NCBI GenBank assembly: GCA_964389475.1
Contig: CAYMFD010000073.1
Span: 1-19,579 of the forward strand
DNA from: CAYMFD01 sp964389475
GTDB taxonomy: Bacteria > Bacteroidota > Bacteroidia > Chitinophagales > Saprospiraceae
Length of the DNA stretch: 19,579 nucleotides
Direction of reading: 5' to 3'
The position numbers and the translations under genes were made by a program. Numbering within the stretch: the stretch's first letter is position 1; the number at the start of each line of letters is the position of its first letter. Below, piece by piece: positions 1-9,425 of this stretch. Below the pieces are notes generated by a model, which made no database searches, was not told where the DNA came from, and saw only the letters and a list, made by a program, of their open reading frames with translations.

Positions 1-1461
1 GAGGTGATCGTAACGGTGCTGGAGAATCCGGTAATCGGTATAGCGAAGCGGGTCGTTCAGGTGACAGAAGAGGCCGATGGATCGACGACCGTTGAGTATG
101 AATTTAATGTAGAGAACTTTGGTGATGTGACGCTTGATAGCATTCAGGTACGTGACTCACTAGACCTAGCCTTCCCTGCTCCTTGTGATCCTGCGATCGT
201 ATCGCTGACATCTTCTGACTTTACGGTCAATGCTGGTGCAGCAGGTTATGATGGATTCTCTGTGTATGAGATGCTCGTAGGTATAGACGCCTTGGATCCA
301 GGACAGAAAGGATCGATCAGACTCATCATCAACGTAGACGCTTGTGGAGCCGGTAATGATGGACCATTTGCCAACTCTGCAACTGCAGAAGGAAGGTCAC
401 CAGCCGGTACAGTAGTGATGGATCGATCAGATGATGGTTCAGAGCCTGATATGAATGATAATGGTGATCCTACGGAGGATGGTGAGAATGACCCTACAGT
501 GGTGAGTTTCGATGCTACCTATAATGTGGGTATAGCCAAGAACCTTGTCTCTGCCTTTATCAATCCAGATGGTACGTACGATGTTATCTATGAGTTTACG
601 GTCGAAAACTTCAGTACCGTAGATATAGAAATGGTACAAGTAGTCGATGACTTGTCGATTACTTTCCCAGCACCATGTGCTATACAGTCAGTGGCTCTCA
701 CGAGTAATCAACTGACTACGAGCAATAGTTATAATGGTGTCTCTGACATGGACTTATTAACGGGTGTAGATGAGCTAGGCGTAGGCGAGATCGCAAGTAT
801 TTTGATGGAGCTCCAGATAGACAGTTGTGCGGACCTCGGTCCTTACAATAATGCAGCCACTGTCAATGCAGTCTCAGTCGATGGTGAGATACTGACAGAC
901 GAGAGTGTAGATGGTACTAACCCTGACCCGGATGGTAATGGTGTACCGGATGAGATGAGCTTGACGGTCTTTGGGTTTGACGAAAACCCCGTGGTGGGTA
1001 TCAGTAAGGCCGAGTCTATGACGCCACAGTTGCAGGCCGACGGTACGTACAATGTAGAGTACGTCATCATCGTAGAAAACCTAGGCGACATAGAGCTGGA
1101 GGTCACTGAGGTGATCGATAGCCTCAGTGTAACCTTTGCAGATGCGACCAGCTGGATGGTCATCGGTCTAGAGAGTGCCGACCTTGCGGTCAATGGCGCT
1201 TACGATGGTATGACGGTTGTCAACTTGATCGATACGACCGGTAATAATGTACTAGGCCCTAATGAGGCTGGTGAGATTACCTTGACGGTCAATGTAGCAC
1301 CTGGTGCAGTATCTGACTTCGATAATACAGCAACAGTTATGGCCGAGAGTCCATTCGGTACGGTAACGATGGATATCTCAGACGAAGGCTATCAGACAGA
1401 TGCCGATGGTGACGGTAATCCTAACGAAGCGGGCGAAAATGATCCGACTACGATCAGCCTA
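1..1461 (+). repeat. Three tandem DUF11-like repeats (protein-level)
   Basis: Each unit starts with a V[VI]GI[AS]K motif; its glycines are at residues 12, 176 and 332 (nt 37, 529 and 997), giving spacings of 164 and 156 residues. Each unit has a V-E-N-[FL] strand near residue 35 of the unit and ends in an acidic, Asp/Asn/Gly-rich tail (for example DADGDGNPNEAGENDPT). The tails look like calcium-binding linkers, which is inferred. The first residues of the window look like the end of a further unit upstream. Confidence 0.8.
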
Positions 1462-4400
1462 CCTTGTTTTGTGGAGATTATCTGCCCACCACTACCGGAT
1501 ACGATCTTCCTACAGAATGATGAAGACTGGTGTCAGGCCAACCTTAACCTCCCAGAGGCTATGGTTAATACCTGTGCCGGCGTAGCGGATACCATCCATG
1601 AGTATCGACTCGATGGACAGGGAGCTGCCGACGTAGCAGAAGGCGTCTATATACCAGGACATCCGACTAACCTCGACTATGAGGTAGGTACGACCGTACT
1701 TACGTACCGAGTAACTGTGACGGGTGTCGGTAGTGACTCTTGCCAGTTCGTCATCGTAGTCGCTGACAAGCAGGCTCCGGATGCGATATGCAAAGACATC
1801 GAAGTTTACCTAGATGATAACTGTGAGGTGGTCATTACCGCAGACAGCATCGATGGTGGATCATTCGATAATTGCGTGATCGATACCTTACTGATAGCGG
1901 AGGATGGTACATCATTTACAGATGCTATCACCCTCGATGTAGATGATATCTATCCGGCCAATACACTGATCACCCTACAAGTGATTGATACGAGTGGTAA
2001 TAGCAGCTTCTGTATAGCCGACGTAGAGGTCTTCGATACGATAGCACCAGTAATCACGATTGATCCTATGGATGTCATCGTGGACTGTGACGGAGCGGGT
2101 AATTTCGGTGACTTGCAGGCGTGGCTCAATAGTCAGGCAGGAGCTATGGCTACTGATAACTGTCAGCCTGACCTACAGTGGACGACCATATTTACAGGTC
2201 AGCTAGAGACTTGTGGCGTTACCAATAGCGGCTTGTACACATTCGTAGTATCTGACCAGAGTGGCAATACCGCTTCGGCTACCGCTTCATTTATGATACA
2301 GGATACGATAGCACCTGCGATCACGGCACCTGCAGCACCCTTTATGGCTGAGTGTAATGGATCTAGCAATAGTGCGGAGATCTTAGCATGGCTCAATGAT
2401 AATGGTGGAGCTAGAGCAGAAGACCAGTGCAGCCCAGTATTCTGGACCAATAACTATGGTATGATTAGCGTCGACTGTGGTACTACAGGACAAGTACCTG
2501 TAACCTTCTACGCAACTGACCTTTGTGGTAATGTAGATAGTACGACCGCTATATTTGAGATTAACGATAGCGAGCCACCGATCTTTGAGATCCTACCAGC
2601 CAACCTTACACTAGAGTGCAATGAGATGGAGGATCCGTACGATCAGATCGACTCATGGTTGGCGATAGTAGGTGGTGCAGAGGCAGAGGACAGTTGCTCA
2701 TTCGTAACGTACGCTAATGACTTTGCAGGCCCAACGAGCTTTACGGGAGGATGTAGCGCGGGTACGGGTAGCGTACGAGTGACCTTCACAGCAATGGACG
2801 CCTGTGGCAATACAGATACAGCGTCAGCGGTCGTAACCCTCGTGGATATGACATCGCCTAGCTTACAGGTGCCAGCGCAGGATACTACGGTACTCTGTGA
2901 CGGTGCAGGTAATACAGCTGGCCTCGATGCATGGCTCGCCGCGTACGGTGGTGCTATCTACACGGACCAGTGTAGCGATCCGATCGAGATGGATAGTGTG
3001 CTTATAGAGAGCAATCCATCGTGTGACGGTACGGGTAGTGTGACCTACGCCTTCTTTGCGACTGATGCCTGTGGCAATGTTTCGCCACAGACGATAGCGA
3101 CGTTTACCATTATAGATACGGTGCCGCCGAGCATAGATATGCCGGCAATGGACCTTATCGTAGAGTGTGACGGTGCGGGCAATACTGCGGAGTTGCAAGG
3201 ATGGTTAGACGATAACGGTCTGGCAGTAGCTACGGACGTCTGTAGTAGTACGCTGACTTGGGCATTTGACCTTGTGAGTGAGGCCGACAGCTGTGGAGCG
3301 ACAGGTCGTGACTTGTATAGATTTACAGTGACGGATGGTTGTGGTAACACAAGTACAACTGAGGCGAGCTTCATCATCAGAGACCGCACAGCTCCAGCCA
3401 TCGTTGGTGGTATGGATATGACCGTCGAGTGTGATCAAGGCAATGCTGGTAATAACGATGAGCTCCTAGCTTGGGTACTAGATAATGCCGGTGCGACAGC
3501 AACTGATGCTTGTGGGACATTTGACTGGACCAACAACTTCAGCGTTGATAACTGGGTAGAAGGGTGTAACGATACTCGCTACATCGATGTCACATTCTAT
3601 GCGACAGACGTATGTGGTAACGTAGATAGTACGACCCATCGCTTTGGTACGGTAGATGAGACGCCACCCGTATTTACAGACTGTCCGAGACCGCCAGTAG
3701 TCGTAGATGCACCACAAGACTGGTGTAGCGCCTTCGTCAACTGGGCTCCGGTGACGGCCACTGATAACTGTGGTGACGTGACGATCAATCGACTAGATGA
3801 TACAGGCCTAGAGTCAGGTGACCTATTCCCGGTCGGCTTGACCTTACTGATCTATGAGGCAGTCGATGGTTGTGGCAATGCAGACACTTGCGAGCTTAAG
3901 ATCGTGGTCAATGACTTCCACGTATTGCCAGAGATCAGCTGCCCTACAGACCAGGTCGCAGAGAATGATCCTAATATGTGTGGCGCCGTCGTAGATGGTA
4001 TAGATCCGTTTGACATAGATGATAACTGTCCACAGAATACGGTTGTTACCTACGATGTCGTAGATGAAAGTGGTGATATAGTTGCCTGTGGCTTTGACGA
4101 TGCCAGTGGTACTAAGTTCCCGACGGGAGTATCTACGGTAAGGTATCAGATCAGCGATCAGCCACTACTACTTATCACAGAGGTATTCTACTTAGGTGGT
4201 GATACGGTAGGTGTAGAGATCACCAATTTCGGACCTGCGAGTTACGATATTACCTGTCTAGACATTACCGCTAGTGGTGGTGACCCAGATAGCACGGTCA
4301 ATGTACCTAATGGCGTCGTGCTTGGCATAGGTGATGTCTATACACAGTTGTTTGTCGGTGACTTTGATGCATTTGCGATAAGCTTTATCGACAATGACAT

Positions 4401-7400
4401 CGATGCGACACCATCACTACCTAGTAATAGTGTTCGTGCTAATGTCTGTGATACAGATATGCCAGCAGACTTTATATCGTCTGGCACATGTGATGGTCCT
4501 AGCTTCGGATTCTTAAATCCGGGCTTACCTACATTGCCAGATAATGGGTCGACAGTCGGCCTACAGGGCAAGGTGGCTAACACATTTACGTGTGGGTTCT
4601 TTGTAACAGTGACAGATACAGAAGCACCAGTATGTGCGAGTATTGATACTACCTCTTACCTAAGTGGAGGCGCTGAGATGATCAATCCGCTGTCGTGTGC
4701 TCGTAGTGAGGTCACGATCCCGACTAGTTTCTTGGTGGCAGATGTCAATGTGTTGAATATCGATATCGACTACGATGACATCGGTGCGGTGACGCTATCG
4801 TTAACTAGTCCAGCAGGTACCGAGGTCGTACTGTTTGATAATATATGTGGACCGGGTGTAGCCGACTTTACGGGAGGCTTTGATGATACAGCACCTACCC
4901 TATATGGCAACCTGATGACTTGTACGAGCCCGGCTGGTGGCGATATCTATCAACCACTAGAGAATCTCAAGACCTTCTTCGGGGAGAATAGTATTGGTAC
5001 TTGGTCGCTCAATGTCTACTCGGCTGATGCTGACCTGACGGGTGATCTCGTAAACTGGGAGCTGCAGATAGGCGAGCAAGTACCCTACGCTATGACGGAT
5101 ACCTTAATAGGTACGGACGATGGTGTATGTGGAGCTCTACTGACATGGCAGCACCCATATGTCAGCGACAATTGCTGTGAGGGTGACATCAGCGTCGTCT
5201 TCTTAAATGAGGCCGGAGTAGTTGTGCAAGACACTGCCCTCATCGATGCAGGTGATATCGTATCCTTCTTCTTTGAGGTAGGTACGACGTCTGTACAGTA
5301 CATCCTCACCGATCAGTTTGGCAATCAGTCGAGCTGTGGATTTGATGTAACGGTCTTCGATGATGAGGATCCGATGTTTGTCGGTTCTGACCCACTAGCA
5401 TGTAGAGATATCATCGTACAGCTAGAGCCAGGAGAGTGCGAGGCGCAGATCAACCTACCTACGATCAGTGGACTAGGCCCTGATATCACAGATAATTGCG
5501 GTATCGATTCGATTGCCTACAGTATTCCTTCGGGCACCTTCCCGATCGGTGATACGATGGTGACGATTACCATATTTGATGCTGCAGGTAATAGCATCTC
5601 CTGCACATTCACGGTAAGTGTTACCGGCTTTACACCTGGTAGCAATCAGCTGACGTGTAACGGAGAGATCAACCTCAGTCTGGGACGGGACTGTAGAGCT
5701 GAGATCACGGCCGACATGCTGCTAGAGGGCGGCCTATACGGTTGTTATGACGAGTACTGTATCACGCTTAAAGATCAGAGCGGTAACATCATAGGTACAT
5801 CGACAGATAGTACCAACTATGTAGACCTCGATGATGTGGGTAAGACGATTACCGCAGAGATATGTACGCCAGATAAGAGTAATTGCTGTTGGGTGACAGT
5901 CAATGTGGAGTTGAAGCAATTCCCTGATGTCACCTGTCCAGCTGATACGACGGTCATGTGTAATGAGAGTGACGATCCGTCATTCACAGGCATGCCTATT
6001 ATCAATAGCTGTGAGCAGGAGATTAACATTACGTACTTTGATGACTACGAAGACCTCGGCCCTTGTGGTGACCCTAGAGCGAGAATTATCCGTACATGGT
6101 CGGTAGTGGATGAGAGTAACAACCTGGTACAATGCGTACAGACGATTACGGTCAAGCCATTCGAGTTAGAAGATGTCACTTTCCCTGAGGATATGACACT
6201 CGATAACTTCCTCGACTGTGACGACGTGGCAGACGATCCTACGCTGCTACATCCTGACAATACGGGCTACCCTCAGATCAATGGTCTGGACATCCCGCTT
6301 AGTAACAACGGCCTATGTATGGCATCGTGGAACTGGGATGACCAACTATTGATGGTTTGTGATGGTAGCTATGAGATACTACGTACTTGGTTCGTACGTA
6401 ATATGTGCGACCCTGTCGTACGAGACTCTAACCCTATCGAGCACTATCAGATACTTAAGGTACTTGATACGACTGGTCCTAAGATTAAGGGCTGTCCGCA
6501 GGATACGATCATACCGAGTAGCCCATGGGATTGCTCAGGTACGCTAGACCTAACGGGCCTACTGCCGACGATCACGGATGATTGTGGTGGTGTTGCGGAT
6601 ATATTCGTACAGTCATCTGCAGGTAGCGTCGTTGAGAGTCCGATCGGTAGCGGTGACTTCCGAGTCGTCAACCTACCAGAGGGTACGCATACGATACGTA
6701 TCAAGGCGAGAGACTTCTGTGCTAACTTCTCGACCTGTGAGTTTGAGGTGACAGTGCAAGATCTATCTCCGCCTAGTGCGGTGTGTAAGCAGGACATCGT
6801 TGTGAGCCTTACCAATGGTGGTCAGGCCAAAGTCTTCCCAGAGTCACTGGATAACAACAGCTATGANNNNNNNNNNNNNNNNNNNNNNNNNNNNNNNNNN
6901 NNNNNNNNNNNNNNNNNNNNNNNNNNNNNNNNNNNNNNNNNNNNNNNNNNNNNNNNNNNNNNNNNNATTACAGGCGAGCCAGCGATATTTGGCCTATGTA
7001 CTACTTACGATTATGAGTATCGTGATGTGGTACGTGACCTGGGTGGTTGTGCAGCTCGTGAGATCAGACGTACATGGTCTGTTACTGGTACCAATGTGCA
7101 GTGCCAGCAGGTCATCACCGTAGAGGACGGACCGGCATTTGACGGTAATATCACATGGCCGCAGAACTTTGAGGGAGACTGTATCGATAACATACCTACT
7201 GTCGAGCCGATTTTCACAGGTGGTTTCTGTGATCAGATTGGTACTAGTATGACGGATGATACCTTCAGACTGGTCGATAATGTATGTTACAAGATACTGC
7301 GTACACATACCGTGCTCGACTGGTGTGTCTATGATGCCAACAATCCTAGCGCAGGTGGTATATGGACACGTATCCAGGAGATTAAGATCGACGATCAGGC

Positions 7401-9228
7401 AGCGCCAGAGATCACAGCATGTAGAGATACACTTATCAGCCTCACGGCCAATGATTGTGTCCAGGATGTCGCTCTCACGATGTCGGCTATGGATGCTAGC
7501 TGTGGTATCAACCAAGACCTCACATGGGTGCTAGAGATAGACATCGATGGCGACGGTACGGTAGACATTATCGAAGACGAAGATCTAGAAGGCAACGATG
7601 TAGAGTACATACTAGAAGATGCCACACCAGGCAACTACAAACTCAAGTGGATCGTACGAGACGGTTGTGGTAATGTAGCCAACTGCTTGCAGGATGTGAT
7701 CATCCGCGACGGCAAGGCGCCTACCCCATACTGTACAGGCTTGACCACAGTATTGATGCAGGGTAGTGGAGAGATTGCTATATGGGCAGTCGACCTCAAT
7801 GTAGGGTCGTTTGATAACTGTACGCCATCTAGTAGATTGTCGTATAGCTTTAGCGGCACGGCACTTGTAGACTCTATGACCTTTAACTGTGATAGCCTCG
7901 ACAATGGCGTGTCACAGACATTCGCTGTTAATCTATGGGTATGGGATGAGGCTGGTAATCGCGACTTCTGCACGGTAGATGTTGTGATCCAGGACAACCT
8001 CAATATCTGCCCTGATCAGGTGAGTGGTATGGCCAGAATCTCAGGAGAGGTGCGACTAGAAGATGGCTACATGCTATACGACGCTGAGGTAGGCATCGAG
8101 ACCTTCTTACCAGAGTACCCTAGGTATGACAGTGTAGGCGTAGACGGTACATTCTTCTTCGCAGACAACCCGATAGGCTATGCTTATGATGTCAATACGA
8201 CTAGAGAGACAGCCTATACGCAGGGTGTTAGTACCCTTGACTTAGTCTTGATGCAGCGTCACATACTTGCGATACAGGCGCTAGACTCACCATACAAGCT
8301 CATCGCTGCTGATGTCAATGATGACGACCGTGTGAGAGGATCGGATGTGGTGATCTTGAGACGTTTGATACTAGGTATTGACTCGACAGCTGCGGCTCCT
8401 TCGTGGAGGTTCGTAGATAGTGAGGCAGACCTACTGCCTGATAGTCCATGGCCACTGCCACGTACGATAGTGCCACTGCAGTCAGACGATACGCTAGACT
8501 TGATTGCGATCAAGACCGGTGATGTCAATAACTCTGTCAGGTACGACCTAGAGCTAGTACTGGATGGTCGATCTATTACTAACTATCCACTGGAGGTCGC
8601 TCAGCGTACGACGGAGGACGGTAGCGTATGGGTTGATGTCATGGCGTCAGACTTTACCGTATTGCAAGGTCTGCAGTTGAGCTTAGCTGGTGCTCAAGAT
8701 GTAGCGCCTGGTAAGCTGTCCGTCAAGGCTAGACACTGGACGTCACATGGTGATGACCTCTACCTGAGCTGGAGTGATAAGGCAGCTGTAAATGTGCAGG
8801 AGGGCGACATCTTGTTCTCCGTACGACTAGCCACTGGTAATGATACTGATCCGACAGACCTGTTAACAGAGGGTCTCCATGCTGAGCTCTATGAGGGTAG
8901 TAAGACCATTGTTACCAGACGTATCTCACTTGTGCCAGTCAGCGAAAGAGACCTCACTGATCCAGGTATGACCGTTTACCAAAACGAGCCTAACCCATGG
9001 ACAGCACAGACGACAATAGCGGCAGACCTACCATATGCTGGACCCGTACAGCTACGTATCTTCGATGTGGATGGTAAGTTGCTACATAACCGTACTGTCG
9101 ATGGTATCGAAGGACGTAATGCTTGGAATGTTAAGCGTACGGACATAGGTGCCGCTAGTGGTGTACTGATCTACGAGGTAGAGTTCGATGACTGGACAGT
9201 CGTCAAGCGTATGATACTGGTAGAGTAA
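1..9228 (+). CDS. Giant multidomain HYR-repeat surface protein, T9SS cargo (5'-partial)
   Basis: Secreted, probably cell-surface-anchored modular protein. Numbering takes the GTG at nt 4 as residue 1. The frame is open from nt 1 and the first residues (VTVLENPVIGIAK) match the end of one DUF11-like repeat plus the start of the next, so the true start lies upstream. Order: three ~160-residue DUF11-like repeats (1-490) with acidic DxDxDG-type loops; HYR-like modules (490-690); six ~90-residue repeats (689-1220); HYR modules (1220-1388); a lamin-tail-like domain (~1388-1525); a proprotein-convertase P-domain (~1568-1690); more HYR modules with Cys pairs and 'DNC'/'CGN' motifs (1690-2670), broken by the N gap (2288-2321); a CnaB/carboxypeptidase-regulatory-like domain (~2677-2735); a dockerin-like segment (2741-2792, loop DVNDDDRVRGSD at 2770-2781); a cohesin-like beta domain (~2850-2978); and a T9SS type A sorting domain (2990-3074, core YQNEPNPW). 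No catalytic domain was recognised. A role in adhesion or matrix is inferred. Confidence 0.9.
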   Translation, partial: EVIVTVLENPVIGIAKRVVQVTEEADGSTTVEYEFNVENFGDVTLDSIQVRDSLDLAFPAPCDPAIVSLTSSDFTVNAGAAGYDGFSVYEMLVGIDALDPGQKGSIRLIINVDACGAGNDGPFANSATAEGRSPAGTVVMDRSDDGSEPDMNDNGDPTEDGENDPTVVSFDATYNVGIAKNLVSAFINPDGTYDVIYEFTVENFSTVDIEMVQVVDDLSITFPAPCAIQSVALTSNQLTTSNSYNGVSDMDLLTGVDELGVGEIASILMELQIDSCADLGPYNNAATVNAVSVDGEILTDESVDGTNPDPDGNGVPDEMSLTVFGFDENPVVGISKAESMTPQLQADGTYNVEYVIIVENLGDIELEVTEVIDSLSVTFADATSWMVIGLESADLAVNGAYDGMTVVNLIDTTGNNVLGPNEAGEITLTVNVAPGAVSDFDNTATVMAESPFGTVTMDISDEGYQTDADGDGNPNEAGENDPTTISLPCFVEIICPPLPDTIFLQNDEDWCQANLNLPEAMVNTCAGVADTIHEYRLDGQGAADVAEGVYIPGHPTNLDYEVGTTVLTYRVTVTGVGSDSCQFVIVVADKQAPDAICKDIEVYLDDNCEVVITADSIDGGSFDNCVIDTLLIAEDGTSFTDAITLDVDDIYPANTLITLQVIDTSGNSSFCIADVEVFDTIAPVITIDPMDVIVDCDGAGNFGDLQAWLNSQAGAMATDNCQPDLQWTTIFTGQLETCGVTNSGLYTFVVSDQSGNTASATASFMIQDTIAPAITAPAAPFMAECNGSSNSAEILAWLNDNGGARAEDQCSPVFWTNNYGMISVDCGTTGQVPVTFYATDLCGNVDSTTAIFEINDSEPPIFEILPANLTLECNEMEDPYDQIDSWLAIVGGAEAEDSCSFVTYANDFAGPTSFTGGCSAGTGSVRVTFTAMDACGNTDTASAVVTLVDMTSPSLQVPAQDTTVLCDGAGNTAGLDAWLAAYGGAIYTDQCSDPIEMDSVLIESNPSCDGTGSVTYAFFATDACGNVSPQTIATFTIIDTVPPSIDMPAMDLIVECDGAGNTAELQGWLDDNGLAVATDVCSSTLTWAFDLVSEADSCGATGRDLYRFTVTDGCGNTSTTEASFIIRDRTAPAIVGGMDMTVECDQGNAGNNDELLAWVLDNAGATATDACGTFDWTNNFSVDNWVEGCNDTRYIDVTFYATDVCGNVDSTTHRFGTVDETPPVFTDCPRPPVVVDAPQDWCSAFVNWAPVTATDNCGDVTINRLDDTGLESGDLFPVGLTLLIYEAVDGCGNADTCELKIVVNDFHVLPEISCPTDQVAENDPNMCGAVVDGIDPFDIDDNCPQNTVVTYDVVDESGDIVACGFDDASGTKFPTGVSTVRYQISDQPLLLITEVFYLGGDTVGVEITNFGPASYDITCLDITASGGDPDSTVNVPNGVVLGIGDVYTQLFVGDFDAFAISFIDNDIDATPSLPSNSVRANVCDTDMPADFISSGTCDGPSFGFLNPGLPTLPDNGSTVGLQGKVANTFTCGFFVTVTDTEAPVCASIDTTSYLSGGAEMINPLSCARSEVTIPTSFLVADVNVLNIDIDYDDIGAVTLSLTSPAGTEVVLFDNICGPGVADFTGGFDDTAPTLYGNLMTCTSPAGGDIYQPLENLKTFFGENSIGTWSLNVYSADADLTGDLVNWELQIGEQVPYAMTDTLIGTDDGVCGALLTWQHPYVSDNCCEGDISVVFLNEAGVVVQDTALIDAGDIVSFFFEVGTTSVQYILTDQFGNQSSCGFDVTVFDDEDPMFVGSDPLACRDIIVQLEPGECEAQINLPTISGLGPDITDNCGIDSIAYSIPSGTFPIGDTMVTITIFDAAGNSISCTFTVSVTGFTPGSNQLTCNGEINLSLGRDCRAEITADMLLEGGLYGCYDEYCITLKDQSGNIIGTSTDSTNYVDLDDVGKTITAEICTPDKSNCCWVTVNVELKQFPDVTCPADTTVMCNESDDPSFTGMPIINSCEQEINITYFDDYEDLGPCGDPRARIIRTWSVVDESNNLVQCVQTITVKPFELEDVTFPEDMTLDNFLDCDDVADDPTLLHPDNTGYPQINGLDIPLSNNGLCMASWNWDDQLLMVCDGSYEILRTWFVRNMCDPVVRDSNPIEHYQILKVLDTTGPKIKGCPQDTIIPSSPWDCSGTLDLTGLLPTITDDCGGVADIFVQSSAGSVVESPIGSGDFRVVNLPEGTHTIRIKARDFCANFSTCEFEVTVQDLSPPSAVCKQDIVVSLTNGGQAKVFPESLDNNSYXXXXXXXXXXXXXXXXXXXXXXXXXXXXXXXXXXITGEPAIFGLCTTYDYEYRDVVRDLGGCAAREIRRTWSVTGTNVQCQQVITVEDGPAFDGNITWPQNFEGDCIDNIPTVEPIFTGGFCDQIGTSMTDDTFRLVDNVCYKILRTHTVLDWCVYDANNPSAGGIWTRIQEIKIDDQAAPEITACRDTLISLTANDCVQDVALTMSAMDASCGINQDLTWVLEIDIDGDGTVDIIEDEDLEGNDVEYILEDATPGNYKLKWIVRDGCGNVANCLQDVIIRDGKAPTPYCTGLTTVLMQGSGEIAIWAVDLNVGSFDNCTPSSRLSYSFSGTALVDSMTFNCDSLDNGVSQTFAVNLWVWDEAGNRDFCTVDVVIQDNLNICPDQVSGMARISGEVRLEDGYMLYDAEVGIETFLPEYPRYDSVGVDGTFFFADNPIGYAYDVNTTRETAYTQGVSTLDLVLMQRHILAIQALDSPYKLIAADVNDDDRVRGSDVVILRRLILGIDSTAAAPSWRFVDSEADLLPDSPWPLPRTIVPLQSDDTLDLIAIKTGDVNNSVRYDLELVLDGRSITNYPLEVAQRTTEDGSVWVDVMASDFTVLQGLQLSLAGAQDVAPGKLSVKARHWTSHGDDLYLSWSDKAAVNVQEGDILFSVRLATGNDTDPTDLLTEGLHAELYEGSKTIVTRRISLVPVSERDLTDPGMTVYQNEPNPWTAQTTIAADLPYAGPVQLRIFDVDGKLLHNRTVDGIEGRNAWNVKRTDIGAASGVLIYEVEFDDWTVVKRMILVE
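2068..3675 (+). repeat. Six tandem ~90-residue Cys-rich beta repeats (protein-level)
   Basis: The units share the plan [ILTM]-x-[VA]-[ED]-C-[DN] ... WL or WV ... GA-x-A-x-D-x-C ... C(G) ... D-x-[CS]-GN ... DxxxP. The first cysteine of each unit falls at residues 695, 784, 872, 965, 1055 and 1143, so spacings are 89, 88, 93, 90 and 88. Copies 4 and 5 are still close in DNA (both contain a TGTGACGGTGC core followed by GGnAATAC), which points to relatively recent duplication or gene conversion. They are HYR/Ig-like in style but carry an extra 'AWLNDNGGA' helix-like segment that standard HYR modules lack. Confidence 0.85.
6867..6966. other. Assembly gap of exactly 100 N inside the giant gene
   Basis: A run of exactly 100 N is the usual placeholder for a scaffold gap of unknown length. 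The reading frame happens to continue across it. The flanking residues belong to two different HYR-type modules: 'DNNSY' before the gap should be followed by a Cys-containing core, and 'ITGEP' after it starts late in the next module. More sequence than 100 bases is probably missing. Confidence 0.97.
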
Positions 9229-9254
9229 AACTGCTGACTACATAAATAATCAAT

Positions 9255-9292
9255 GCCCTCTCAGATGTAATGCGTCTGAGAGGGCTTTTTTT
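9255..9292 (+). terminator. Intrinsic terminator after the giant gene
   Basis: A perfect 11-bp stem, GCCCTCTCAGA (9255-9265) pairing with TCTGAGAGGGC (9275-9285), with a 9-nt loop, is followed directly by seven T (9286-9292). It begins 26 nt after the stop codon and separates this gene from the next one on the same strand. Confidence 0.93.
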
Positions 9293-9425
9293 GTGGTGGT
9301 TGCGATAAGGCCATGCGGTCACTTTACTGCGTCTTGTCTCCTTGGTGACTCGATTTTGTAGATTTTTCCTATTTGTATGTTTTTTCGTGAGTTGTAGGTT
9401 GTACTTTGGGAAAAATCTACGGATT

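Noticed and set aside
4..6. GTG at nt 4 as the start of the giant gene
   Set aside because: The frame is already open at nt 1 and the first residues continue a DUF11-like repeat that began upstream; no signal peptide follows it.
6994..7515. 173-codon minus-strand open frame inside the giant gene
   Set aside because: It is the shadow of the plus-strand coding sequence, lacks any motif and starts or ends at no signal; other long antisense frames within this gene were rejected for the same reason.
9402..9408. TACTTTG as -7 element of the gene at 9426
   Set aside because: One base short of the consensus and no TTG at the right distance; too weak to list as a promoter.
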